In this document: one piece after another, positions 51,099 to 60,562 of the stretch
How positions within the stretch are numbered: position 1 is the first letter of the stretch
How the letters are laid out: each line of letters starts with the position of its first letter
Assembly (NCBI RefSeq): GCF_017304635.1
Contig: NZ_JAFKMA010000005.1
Span: 62,001 to 126,000 of the forward strand
Direction of reading: 5' to 3'
Origin: Sphingomonas sp.
Lineage (GTDB): Bacteria > Pseudomonadota > Alphaproteobacteria > Sphingomonadales > Sphingomonadaceae
DNA length: 64,000 nt
Notes under the pieces: generated by a model
What the model saw: only the letters and a program-made list of their open reading frames with translations
Database searches by the model: none
What the model was told of the DNA's origin: nothing
Translations under genes and position numbers: made by a program

Positions 51099-52577
51099 TT
51101 AGCCCGCCATCGCACGGCTTCGAGCCGAGCGCGGCAGGTCGCGGGTCGGCTGTGCGGCGGCGGGCGCGGTCGTCCAGCCGAAATGCGGCAGCGCGATCGA
51201 ACGCTTGCCCAGCATGTCGACGCGGACGACGATCAACCCGCGCTCCTCGATAAAGCCCAGCATCCGCCGCGCCCGGCTCGGCGAGCTGGTACCGTAGAGC
51301 GCCGCCAGCCGCTCGTCGTCGGGGCAGGGCTCGGTGTGGCGGGCGGCGCGGGCGATGCCCAGGAACGGCGCCCACATCTCGTCGGGCAACGCCGCCGCCA
51401 GCGCCATCGTGTCGTCCCAATCCTCGTCGGGCGACAGGCCGCCCTGCGCCATCGCCAGCCTGCGACGGAAATCGGCGAGCGATTCGAGTGCCGTCACACC
51501 ATGACTGCGGCAGCGGACCTGATAGTCCTGATAGAGTTGCGCGAGCGGCAACCGCGTATCTTCGGCGACGATCGCGGCCACGACCGCGCGGCGGATGTCC
51601 TCCTGCGCATCCTCCTCGATCACCGGCATCGCCGGGACGGCGGTCGGCCGGCTTGCTTCGATGCTCGCCAGAATATCGACCACCGGCGGTGGTGGCGGGG
51701 GAGGGGGAGGGGGCGTTTCCTCGGGCCGTGCCGCGAACAGCGCGCTGCGCAGGTCGGCGGCGTCCCCGCTCGGCAACGGCGTCAGCTTGGGTCCGGCATT
51801 CTTGGCGGACGTGGCGACCGCGCCGATCCGCACGCTGACCGGCCGCCGCGAAATGGCGGGGCCGAGCGCCAGGAACTCGCCGCGCTCCAGGTCGCGGATC
51901 GCGTCGGCCTGGCGTCGCTCCATGCCCAGCAGGTCGGCGGCGCGCGCCATGTCGATGTCCAGAAAGGTGCGCCCCATCAAGAAGTTCGACGCCTCCGCCG
52001 CGACGTTCTTCGCCAGCTTCGCCAGGCGCTGCGTCGCGATCACGCCGGCGAGGCCGCGCTTTCGCCCGCGGCACATCAGGTTGGTCATCGCCGACAACGA
52101 CGCCTTGCGCGCTTCCTCGGTGACTTCGCCGGCGGCGGCGGGCGCGAACAGTTGCGCTTCGTCGACCACGACCAGCACCGGATACCATTGCTCGCGCGGG
52201 GCATCGAACAGCGCCGCCAGGAAGGTCGCGGCGCAGCGCATCTGGCTGTCGATCTCCAGCCCTTCCAGGTTGAGCACCACCGACGCGCGATGCTCGCGCG
52301 CTCGTACGCCCAGCCGCGCGACCTCGGGCAGGGTATAGTCGGCGGCGTCGATCGCGATGTGATCGAACGCGTCGGCGAGCGAGACGAAGTCGCCCTCGGG
52401 ATCGATCACGACCTGCTGGACCAGCCCCGCGCTACCCTCCAGCAACCGGCGCAACAGGTGCGACTTGCCCGACCCGGAATTGCCCTGGACGAGCAGCCGC
52501 GTCGCCAGCAATTCCTCGAGGTCGAGGTCGATCGTCCTCCCCGACGCGTCGCAGCCCATGTCGATCTTGGCGGTCAT
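51099..52577 (-). CDS. HerA-like ATP-binding protein
   Basis: The start is ATG 52577; the frame extends to 52733 through the promoter region. The 492-residue product has Walker A GNSGSGKS at 32-39 and Walker B VLVVVDEAQLF. An arginine-rich RGRKRGLAGVIATQRLAKL segment is typical of HerA/DUF87 translocase-type ATPases. A proline-rich linker containing ten consecutive prolines separates it from a C-terminal domain that may be a winged helix (ARRMLGFIEERGLIVV). Such ATPases act on DNA, often with the nuclease NurA, which is not adjacent. Its role here is unknown. Confidence 0.82.
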   Translation of the reverse strand: MTAKIDMGCDASGRTIDLDLEELLATRLLVQGNSGSGKSHLLRRLLEGSAGLVQQVVIDPEGDFVSLADAFDHIAIDAADYTLPEVARLGVRAREHRASVVLNLEGLEIDSQMRCAATFLAALFDAPREQWYPVLVVVDEAQLFAPAAAGEVTEEARKASLSAMTNLMCRGRKRGLAGVIATQRLAKLAKNVAAEASNFLMGRTFLDIDMARAADLLGMERRQADAIRDLERGEFLALGPAISRRPVSVRIGAVATSAKNAGPKLTPLPSGDAADLRSALFAARPEETPPPPPPPPPPVVDILASIEASRPTAVPAMPVIEEDAQEDIRRAVVAAIVAEDTRLPLAQLYQDYQVRCRSHGVTALESLADFRRRLAMAQGGLSPDEDWDDTMALAAALPDEMWAPFLGIARAARHTEPCPDDERLAALYGTSSPSRARRMLGFIEERGLIVVRVDMLGKRSIALPHFGWTTAPAAAQPTRDLPRSARSRAMAG

Positions 52578-52711
52578 CGGGTCCGCGGATGACCCGCCAC
52601 GGTCGCGGCGACAAGGCCAAAAGCCCGCGCGCGCGCAGGAAGTCGTGGACAAGAGGGATTTTAGCGCGGTCTCCCGCCCAGCCAGGTGCGACTGATCCGC
52701 AATTGCCATGC

Positions 52712-52726
52712 TGAAAATTATTTTCA
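52712..52726. promoter_or_regulatory. Perfect 15-base palindrome TGAAAATTATTTTCA
   Basis: This AT-rich palindrome lies in the 240-bp gap between the HerA-like gene (minus) and the TBDR-phosphatase operon (plus). Its form suits a dimeric regulator and somewhat resembles iron-type boxes. A smaller GCAATTGC palindrome lies nearby at 52700-52707. Confidence 0.5.
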
Positions 52727-52746
52727 CCGCCACGGATCTGCAACCT

Positions 52747-52777
52747 GATTGAAATCAATCTGTCATCGCTTCTTCAT
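52747..52777 (+). promoter_or_regulatory. Inverted repeat and Pho-box-like element before the TBDR-phosphatase operon
   Basis: GATTGA-AA-TCAATC (52747-52760) overlaps CTGTCAT (52760-52766). This is followed after CGCT by TCTTCAT (52771-52777). The PhoB consensus is two CTGTCA-type blocks in 11-base phase. Here the first block is perfect and the second matches four of seven bases. It ends 40 bases before the receptor ATG. Confidence 0.4.
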
Positions 52778-52817
52778 AGCGGGGCCGCGGCATCGTGGGG
52801 ATGCGGGGAAGGCGACG

Positions 52818-55178
52818 ATGAATTCTGCGACGAAGCGGGCCAAGTGGCTGCGGACGACGGCGTTGGCGGCGGTGCTGCTGGGCGCGAGCAACGTGGCGCA
52901 TGCGAGCGACAATCCGGCGCCGGCGACCAACCGCGTCGATCCGACCGCTGCGGCGAAGCAGCCTGACGCCGACCAGACGACGTCCGGCCAGACCAGGAGC
53001 GACATCGCCGAAAGCTCCGACATCATCGTGACGGCAACCAAGGCGAACGAGATCGCGCCGGTCACCGCGTCGCTCGACGCGCGCCAGCCGCAGGCGATCG
53101 TCAGCCGCTCGCTGATCGAGGACTCGCTGCCCGCGACCGCCGACTTCAACCAGATCGCGCTCATCACGCCGAGCGTGTCGAACTATGGCGGCAACAACGG
53201 TATCGGCCTGTCCGAATCGAAGGCGCAGATCCGCGGATTCCAGGACGGCGAATACAACATCACCTATGACGGCGTGCCATTCGGCGACACCAACGACCCG
53301 ACGCACCATTCGACCACGTTCTTCCCGTCGAACACGATCGAGACCTTGGTGGTAGATCGCGGGCCGGGCAATGCGAGCCAGCTCGGCCAGGCGACGTTCG
53401 GGGGCAACATCAACCTGTTCAGCCGCGCCGCGCGCGACGAGTTCGGCGGCCAGCTGAAGGCGAGCTATGGCAGCTTCGACACCTATCTGCTGCGCGGGCT
53501 GCTCAACACCGGCGAGATCAAGGGGCTGGGCGGCACCAAGCTGGTCCTGACGGGCCAGTACGTCCATACCGACGGCGCGCTGAGCTACGAGACGTATCGC
53601 AACTACAATCTTTATGCGAAGGCGGTCGTGCCGATCTCGTCGGCAGTGACGCTGACGCTGCTCGGCACCTACAACAACAACCGCTTCAATCAGCCCGACA
53701 AGGACGGCTCGACGCTGTACCAGCAGTCGCTGTTCGGCAAGTATTTCAGCCTCAACAACGATCCGAAGACGCCGCAATATTACGGCTACAACCATACCGA
53801 CAAGGTAACGGACTTCGAGATCGTCAAGCTGGAGGCGCAGCTCGCGCCGCACAGCGTGTTCGAGAACCGCGCTTACACCTATTATTACGACAACGAGACG
53901 CTGTCGGCGAGCGACGTGACGCTGGTCCCGGGGACCGTCACCACGACCACCAACGCCGCGGGCGCCAAGGTCAGCGGCGACCAGCCCGGTTATACCAAGA
54001 CCAACAAGTATCGCGTGTACGGCGACATCGCCAAGGTCCGCCTGGAACTCGCCCCCTTCGCAGCGCTGACCGCCGGCGGCATGATCGAGTGGAGCCGCAC
54101 GTTCCGCCAGCAGACCGACGTCGACCTGACGACGGGCGGGTTCAACTATGTCGAGAAGAAGGTTACGGCGCCGTCGACCGGTCTGAACCCCGGTGCGGTC
54201 ACGCCGCTCTACGTCAAGTTCAATCAGAACAGCCAGGGCAATAACGACGCCCTTTTCGTCGAGCTCGAATTGCGGCCGATCCCGGGCCTGTCGATCACGC
54301 CGGGCTACAAGCATGTCGATTACAACCGCAAGATCCTGGCGCAGTACAACCAGACGACGCGCTACGCGCAGAACCTCAGCAACAGCTGGAGCGCGGATCT
54401 GCCGTTCCTGCAGGCGAACTGGGCGCTGACGCCGCAGCTGTCGATCTACGGTGAATATGCCCGCGGCTTCCTGATTCCGCCGCTCAGCGCGCTGTACGTC
54501 GACAGCCCGACCTATTCGAACGTCGTACCGGAACGTTCGACCAACTATCAGGCGGGCCTGGTCTATCACGGCCAGCGGCTGTCGCTCGACGCCGACGTCT
54601 ATTCGATCGACTTCCAGAACAAGTTCGCCAGTTTCGTTTCGACGACGCCGGGCGTCGGCACGGTCTTCACCAACATCGGCGGCGCCTTGTACCAAGGCAT
54701 CGAAGGGCAGGTGACCTATGCCTTTACCGACGGCGTCGCGGTGTTCGCCAACGCCTCGCGCAACCGCGCGATCGCCAAGGACACGCGGTTGCAGGTCGGC
54801 CAGGCGCCGATGATGACGGCGGCAGGTGGCGTGATCGTCAAGCGCGGGCCGGTGCGGTTCTCGGTAATCGACAAGCTGGTCGGCGTGCAATACGCCAACA
54901 CCGCCGATCCGACCCAGACCAACTATGTCGCCGCGTACAAGGCCTACCGCATCGCGCCGTACAATACCGCGATCCTGGCGGCGAGCTACGAGCTCGGCCC
55001 GGTTCGCGTCGGCGTCGAAGTGACCGACCTGTTCGACTCGACCCGCGTGACGACGATCGGTTCGGCCAAGGGGACGTTCACGGCGGGGTTGGTCGGACAG
55101 GCGGTCGCCGGGAACTTCGACCAATATTATTACCAGCCGGGTCGTGCTATCACCGGCGACGTGACGTTCAAGTTCTGA
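52818..55178 (+). CDS. TonB-dependent receptor, operon with acid phosphatase
   Basis: The chosen start is ATG 52818, following GGGGAAGGCG and beginning a signal peptide (MNSATKRAKWLRTTALAAVL). The frame from 52749 adds unlikely sequence. The 786-residue product has a TonB-box-like SSDIIVTATKANEI, a plug with IETLVVDRGPGNASQLGQATFGG, and a barrel ending AITGDVTFKF with a terminal Phe. The phosphatase gene begins two bases after its stop, so the imported compound may be a phosphate ester. The plug and N-terminal wording are unlike the two receptors of the 8131-18633 block. Confidence 0.92.
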   Translation: MNSATKRAKWLRTTALAAVLLGASNVAHASDNPAPATNRVDPTAAAKQPDADQTTSGQTRSDIAESSDIIVTATKANEIAPVTASLDARQPQAIVSRSLIEDSLPATADFNQIALITPSVSNYGGNNGIGLSESKAQIRGFQDGEYNITYDGVPFGDTNDPTHHSTTFFPSNTIETLVVDRGPGNASQLGQATFGGNINLFSRAARDEFGGQLKASYGSFDTYLLRGLLNTGEIKGLGGTKLVLTGQYVHTDGALSYETYRNYNLYAKAVVPISSAVTLTLLGTYNNNRFNQPDKDGSTLYQQSLFGKYFSLNNDPKTPQYYGYNHTDKVTDFEIVKLEAQLAPHSVFENRAYTYYYDNETLSASDVTLVPGTVTTTTNAAGAKVSGDQPGYTKTNKYRVYGDIAKVRLELAPFAALTAGGMIEWSRTFRQQTDVDLTTGGFNYVEKKVTAPSTGLNPGAVTPLYVKFNQNSQGNNDALFVELELRPIPGLSITPGYKHVDYNRKILAQYNQTTRYAQNLSNSWSADLPFLQANWALTPQLSIYGEYARGFLIPPLSALYVDSPTYSNVVPERSTNYQAGLVYHGQRLSLDADVYSIDFQNKFASFVSTTPGVGTVFTNIGGALYQGIEGQVTYAFTDGVAVFANASRNRAIAKDTRLQVGQAPMMTAAGGVIVKRGPVRFSVIDKLVGVQYANTADPTQTNYVAAYKAYRIAPYNTAILAASYELGPVRVGVEVTDLFDSTRVTTIGSAKGTFTAGLVGQAVAGNFDQYYYQPGRAITGDVTFKF

Positions 55179-55180
55179 CC

Positions 55181-55876
55181 ATGCGACCACGCGCGATCAT
55201 CCTGCTGGGTCTGCTCATCGGTACGGCGGCGGTCGCCAAGGACAAGGCGCCGTCGCTGCTGTCGGCTGGCGATCTCGATCCGCGCGCGGTCCTGCCGCTG
55301 CCGCCCGCCGCCGGCAGCGCTCAGGCGACGGCCGAGCTTGCCGAACTCCACGCGATGCAGTTGCGGCGGACCCCGGCGGAGATGGCAGCAGCGAAGATCG
55401 ACGGCGATACGAAGACGGTGGCGATGTTCGCTGACGTACTCGGCCCGCGCTTCGATCTCGACAGATTGCCGGCGACGGCCAGGCTGTTCGAGGCGGTGCA
55501 CGCGACCGAAAAGGACGTGGTCGATCGCGGCAAGGACGAATTCCGCCGCCAGCGCCCTTGGATCGTCGATCCGACCATCGTCAGCTGTTCACGCAGCGAA
55601 GACCCGTTGTCGAGCTATCCCAGCGGCCACGCCACCTTCGCCTTCTCGATGGCGGGCGTGCTCGCGCGGCTGGTCCCGTCGCATGCCGCGGCGGTGCTCG
55701 AACGCGCGCACCAGTTCGCCGAGACGCGGATCACCTGCGAGCAGCATTTCCGCAGCGACGTTACCGCCGGCGAAATCCTCGGCACGATCGTCGCCGAACG
55801 ACTGATGACCAAGCCCGCCTTCGCACCGATGGTCGCCGACGCGCGACGCGAACTGACGGCGGCGGGCCTGCGCTGA
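55181..55876 (+). CDS. Exported acid phosphatase (PAP2/class A type)
   Basis: This 231-residue protein has a signal peptide ending AVAK. The complete three-part phosphatase signature is K118xxxxxxR125P, PSGH at 147-150, and R183xxxxxH189xxxD193. This matches class A nonspecific acid phosphatases of the PhoN/PhoC type, which strip phosphate from organic esters in the periplasm. It starts two bases after the receptor stop. The pair fits capture of phosphorylated molecules and release of phosphate, and the upstream Pho-like element agrees with this. Confidence 0.92.
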   Translation: MRPRAIILLGLLIGTAAVAKDKAPSLLSAGDLDPRAVLPLPPAAGSAQATAELAELHAMQLRRTPAEMAAAKIDGDTKTVAMFADVLGPRFDLDRLPATARLFEAVHATEKDVVDRGKDEFRRQRPWIVDPTIVSCSRSEDPLSSYPSGHATFAFSMAGVLARLVPSHAAAVLERAHQFAETRITCEQHFRSDVTAGEILGTIVAERLMTKPAFAPMVADARRELTAAGLR

Positions 55877-55880
55877 GCGC

Positions 55881-57398
55881 CTAGCGCGCTGTCGTTTCCG
55901 GATATCGTTCGAGCAGCTTGGTCGCGGACTTGCGCGCGTCGTCGTCGTGCGGGTCGTTGAGCAGGGGTTGCAGGAGCAGCATCGCTTCCGCCCGCCGCTT
56001 CACCTTCAGCAACGCGTCGGCGGTGCTTAGGCGGATTTCCTGCGACTGCGGCTCGAGCTGCAACGCCTTGCCGAGATAGGCGATGTCGGTGCGCGTCGGA
56101 TAGTCCGGCTGATGCTCGCGCACGGTCGCGGCATAATAATAGGTCAGCGGGTCGGTCGAGCCAGCCGCGAGTGCCGCGTCGAGGTCGCCGGCGGCTGCGC
56201 GGCGGTAGGCGTCGGCGGCGGCCGGATCCTTGCTCTCGTCGGCCTGGCGCAGTCGCGCCCGGGCGCGCAGCAGCAAGGCGTCGGCATCGTCGGGATGCGC
56301 GGCGAGGAGGGGGGCGAGCGTTGCTTCGGCCCGCTTGGCATCGCCGTACTTCGCGTCAGCGCGGGCCGCTGCCAGCAGCGCGAAGCGATCGCTGCCGAAC
56401 GGTGCCGCGGCGGCACGCAGTTTCGCGACGAAATCGGCCTTGTCGTTGTCGCGCACGAAATAACGCGAGCGCGCATCGGGCAGGATCAGCGCCGCCTCGG
56501 CCGGCGACAGCGGTGTGACCGTCACCGTGGGCGGTGTCGGCATGCGCCAGCCGATCCGCTGGACGCGCAGCACGTCGCGATAATATTGCTGCAACTGCCG
56601 CGACAGCGTCGGCAGGTCGACGCCGAGCGCGGCGGTGAGCGAGGTTACGGGATCGCCACCCTGCGATACCGCGACGAGATAGCGGTTGAACGCCGCGGCG
56701 CGCGTCGGATCGGACATCATGTAATGCGTCAGCACCCAAGCCTGGCCGTAGAACGGGAACCACTCGTCGCGCGCGATCGTGCCGGTCGACCCGCGCAAGA
56801 CTTTGTCCCACGGCAGCCACGCCTGTTGCGCGAACCAGACCAGCCCGGGCGAACTGTGACCGAGTACCACCGACCCGTTCTCGACCCGAATCGTCTGGAG
56901 GAACTGCGCGTAGCCCTCGATCACCCAGCCGGGATAGCCCGAGGGAAAATGCGCCTGCTGAAAGAAGTGGGTATATTCGTGATAGGCGGTGCCGTCGGCC
57001 TTGACCTCGTCCTTGTTGGCGTCGGTCTTGATGCGCGGGCGCTGGTAGGTGACGACGAGGAACGGCTCGTCGGCCGAATGGTCGTAGAAGCCGGCGACCG
57101 TCCCGCTCGACGGCCACAGCACCTTCACGTCGCTGCCGTGTGCCAGCAGGTAGACGCGGAGCTTCTGCTGCCGGGGACCGCCTGGCGGCACGCCGAGATA
57201 GGCGCGCAGGAACGCGTCATAGGTCTCGATCTGGTCGGCGAAGGTAGTGATCGCGGTACGGCCGGCATTGCTGAACACGACCAGATGATCGCTGTCCGCG
57301 CGCAGCCACTCCTCCGCCCGGGCGCGTCCGGGCAGGAGGAGCATCAGGGCGCACAGGCCGGCGAGCCGAAGCGCGAAGGCTCGTCCCTTGCGCTCCAT
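55881..57398 (-). CDS. Exported gluzincin-like peptidase with C-terminal repeats
   Basis: Read from ATG 57398 (GTG 57416 is the alternative), the 505-residue product has a signal peptide ending ARAE. A zinc-peptidase motif HEYTH lies at 140-144 with a likely third ligand Glu161 in WVIEGYAQF, the spacing of gluzincin/DUF1570-type proteins. The second half (about 300-500) is helical, Ala/Leu-rich and repeats in TPR style, for example AEATLAPLLAAHPDDADALLLRARARL. It may be a periplasmic peptidase or a degenerate relative. It is convergent with the phosphatase gene, with a four-base gap. It lies downstream of a disrupted receptor on the same strand. Confidence 0.75.
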   Translation of the reverse strand: MERKGRAFALRLAGLCALMLLLPGRARAEEWLRADSDHLVVFSNAGRTAITTFADQIETYDAFLRAYLGVPPGGPRQQKLRVYLLAHGSDVKVLWPSSGTVAGFYDHSADEPFLVVTYQRPRIKTDANKDEVKADGTAYHEYTHFFQQAHFPSGYPGWVIEGYAQFLQTIRVENGSVVLGHSSPGLVWFAQQAWLPWDKVLRGSTGTIARDEWFPFYGQAWVLTHYMMSDPTRAAAFNRYLVAVSQGGDPVTSLTAALGVDLPTLSRQLQQYYRDVLRVQRIGWRMPTPPTVTVTPLSPAEAALILPDARSRYFVRDNDKADFVAKLRAAAAPFGSDRFALLAAARADAKYGDAKRAEATLAPLLAAHPDDADALLLRARARLRQADESKDPAAADAYRRAAAGDLDAALAAGSTDPLTYYYAATVREHQPDYPTRTDIAYLGKALQLEPQSQEIRLSTADALLKVKRRAEAMLLLQPLLNDPHDDDARKSATKLLERYPETTAR

Positions 57399-57417
57399 GC
57401 CCGCCGACCGCGCCACG

Positions 57418-60400
57418 TCAGAACGACTTCGTCAGGCTGAGGTAGAAGCTGCGCCCAACGAGGTCGTAGAACGACAGCGTCGACACGGTGCCCTCGCGGT
57501 ACATCTGCCAGCCGGTGCCCCCGACCGAGATGCGCGGCGGCGGCGAGTCCAGCAGGTTGCGGATGCCGAGCGTCAGGTCGAGATCACCGAACATCCGCCG
57601 CGTCGCCGACAGCGTGAAGTTCGCGTAGAACTCGTTGGTGCGGTCGAAATACACCGTCTGGCCGGTATCGCGATACGGTCCGACCTGCGGCGAGGCGCCG
57701 GTGAAATAGTCGTCATTCGACATCTTGCCGACCAGCTTCGCGCTCAGGCGGATCAGCGTGCTCGGCACCGGCTTGTACCACAAACCGACGTTGCCGAGGA
57801 ACCGGGGCGTGCCGGCATAGCCGAGATAGCTGTCCAACTCGCCGCCCTGGAACGTCGCCGCCTTGCTCATCAGCTGGATGTTGAACTGACCATCGCTGCC
57901 GAAGCGGCCGATCCCGGTGCGGAAATCGAACGCATAGGCGATGTCGAGACCCGAATATTTCTCCTCGCCGGCGTTGATGTAGTTGTTGGTGATCGACAGC
58001 AACTGATGCGTGCTCGGGTCACGATTGACCAACTGGCAGAAGCCGTTGTTGGGGTAGGGCTCGCGCAGCAGACATTCACGCGCGATGCTGACGGCGCCGA
58101 GTTGAGTCACCGACCCGTTGATGTGGATGTAATAATAGTCGACCGACAGATGCGCGTTGAGCACCGGCGGCGACAGCACCACGCCGAGGGTCCGGGCGAA
58201 CGACGTCTCCGGCTTCAGCGCGGTCGAACCGCCGCTGATGATGTTGGCGTTGCCGGTGGCGATATAGTTGGCGCCGCCGAACATCGCGCTGCACCGCGAT
58301 TTCTGCGTGGCCGTCAGGAACGCCGAGACCTGATAGTTGCTGCACGGGTCGAGCTGGGCATTGCCGCTCAGCGCCGACTGGTTCTGGAGAAACAGCTCGT
58401 ATAGTTTGGGCTGGCGGAACGACGTCCCCTGCGTCGCGCGGAACATCAGCCAGTTGGCCGGGCGCCACGCCAGACCCGCTTTGTAGGTGCCGGCCGTGCC
58501 GCCATATTCGGCGCTGGTCAGGCGGCCCGACAGCGTCAGGTTGAGCGACTGGGCCAGCGGCACGCCGCGTAGGATCGGCACGCCGAGTTCGCCGTAAAGC
58601 TCGCGCGTGTCGGCACGGCCCTTGGTCGGCTTGCCCGACAGGTAATATTGCATCGCGACGGTGTCGAAGTCCGACGAGTCGCCCGGTCGATCGTCGATGC
58701 TTTCGCGGCGAACATGCGCGCCGAACGCCGCTTCGACGTCACCCGCCGGCAAAGCGAACAGCTTGCCGCTGACGCTGCCGTCCAGATAATATTGGTCGTA
58801 GGTCGTGGTGCCGTTGCTGCGTCCGATCAGCCAGTAATATTCCTGCTGGGTGAAGCCGTTCTGGTATGCGCGCCAGAAATTCACGCCGCCGGCCGGGCAA
58901 TAGGTGACCGAGGTCAGCTTGGTCATGTCGCAGCCCGACGGGCTGACCGCGGCGGCCATGCGATCAGCATAGACGAAGTTCTGACTGTACGACCCGCTGG
59001 ACCGCGAGAAATTGCCGTACAGGTCGAAATTCCATCCCGCGCCCAGCTTGCCGCGCAGGCCCAGCGTCCCGGTGCCGTAATCGACCTGCTGCCTCGGCCG
59101 CTGCTGGAACTGGAACAGCATGATCGAATAGGCCGAGCGCAGCGGCGTGCCCGACTGGTCGACGAAGCTCGGATTGTTGGCTTAGTTGAACGGGCTGTTC
59201 GGATTCTGCGGCGAAATGTACGGCGTCTGGAAATAGGTCAGGTAGATCTGTTCCGAGTTGCGCCGCGTGCCCAGCGCCTCGCCATACAGTTCGACGCTCG
59301 GCGTCAATTGATAGCTGCCCGATGCGAACAGGGAGTAGCGCTCGCTCGGGCTGACCATCGCCTGGCTGCCGTTGTTCAGACCGCCGCTGTAATAGGGATA
59401 GAAGCCGTTATACTTGTCGGCTGGCGCTTGGGTCGACTGATAGATCCGGGTGTAGCCGTTGAGATCGGCGAGATAGCCCGTACCGACCGTCGCGTTCGAC
59501 GGACGCAGGTACCCGTTCAGATATCCGACCGTGCTGCCCGAGCCTCCGCCCGCATATTTGTACAGGTAGCCATAGCCCCAGCATTTCGGCGTGCCGTCCG
59601 GATTGCGGATGTCGGCGCGGCTGCCGTCGGCATTGAAGACGTAATCCTCGTCGCACGTCGTGTCCTTGCGCTGGCTCGCATACAGCACGTTGGCCTTAGT
59701 GTAGCCGAACCCGAACGACAGCGAGCCGCGGGCGAACTTCAGGCCGTAGCGCGCGGAGATATTGTAGTAATTGCCGCCGCCATGCTGCGGCATCATGCCG
59801 TACAGCGACAGCTTGCCGCCCTCGTCGTCGTCCTTGGTGATGATGTTGACGACGCCCGCAACGGCGTCAGAGCCGTAGATGGTCGATGCGCCGTTGGTCA
59901 GCGTCTCGACGCGCGACACCATCGCATAGGGAATCAGCGTCAGGTCGATCTGGCTGATCTGCGCGCCGGTGCCGGCCGGGCCGACGCGATGGCCGTTGAT
60001 GAGCACCAGCGTCCGCGCCGATCCCATCCCGCGCAGGTCGATCGTGGTCGACCCGCCGCCGCCGTTGCTCGGGAAGCCGTTCGACGACGTTTCCTTCTGC
60101 TGCTGTCCCCCGGCGGCCGGGGTTTCCTGGACCAGTTCGGTGACGCTGATGAGGCCGCGTTCCTTGCCTTGCTCGGACGTGATGACCTGGAGCGGCGACG
60201 GCGCGGAAAAGCTCGGATCCTGAAGGCGAGTGCCGGTGATGACGATATCGGGCGAGTTGGCGTCGTCCTGCTTCTTCGAACCGTCCGTCAGGGTCGCGGC
60301 ATCGGCGCGCTTGGTGCCGTCCGCCTTTTCGCGATCAGGCGTCTTCGTCTGCGCGTCCTGCGCGACCGATGGATTCGCACACGTAAGGGCGGCGATCGCC

Positions 60401-60429
60401 GACCCGGCAAGCAACGTCATTCTGAGCAT
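57418..60429 (-). pseudogene. TonB-dependent receptor interrupted by one in-frame TAA
   Basis: One continuous frame from ATG 60429 (GGGGAGGG upstream) to 57418 encodes a whole receptor. It has a signal peptide, DIVITGTRLQ TonB-box region, plug with VETLTNGASTIYGSDAVAGVVNIIT, and a barrel ending SFYLSLTKSF. It is broken only by TAA at 59182-59184, codon 416 of about 1003. On both sides the frame is intact (..SPFN before, ANNPSFVDQ after). A Tyr codon to TAA change would explain it. It may be a recent pseudogene, a sequencing error or suppressed. The upper part (415 residues) is unlikely to form a pore alone. It is divergent from an XRE-cupin regulator. Confidence 0.85.
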
Positions 60430-60464
60430 ACGCCCTCCCCGTTTTTGACGGCATGCTTTACTCG

Positions 60465-60493
60465 TCAAATTTCTCCTCCATCAAAAAATTTGA
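60465..60493. promoter_or_regulatory. AT-rich inverted repeats between the receptor and XRE-cupin gene
   Basis: TCAAATTT (60465-60472) and AAATTTGA (60486-60493) are perfect inverted arms. The second arm also lies in its own near-palindrome, TCAAA-AAA-TTTGA (60481-60493). It is a good candidate operator for the adjacent XRE-cupin protein, serving both divergent promoters. Confidence 0.5.
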
Positions 60494-60562
60494 TAATGCA
60501 ATCTAATTTGTAATATATGCGATGCATGATGCGCGTAACCGTTTGCAATTGACCACTGCCCG

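Noticed and set aside
51690-51720. Low-complexity G-rich run as a possible repeat or quadruplex element
   Set aside because: It is the coding sequence of the ten-proline linker in the HerA-like ATPase, which explains the run.
52755-55190. 811-codon minus-strand frame opposite the third receptor
   Set aside because: It is an antisense shadow of a complete receptor and covers the promoter region.
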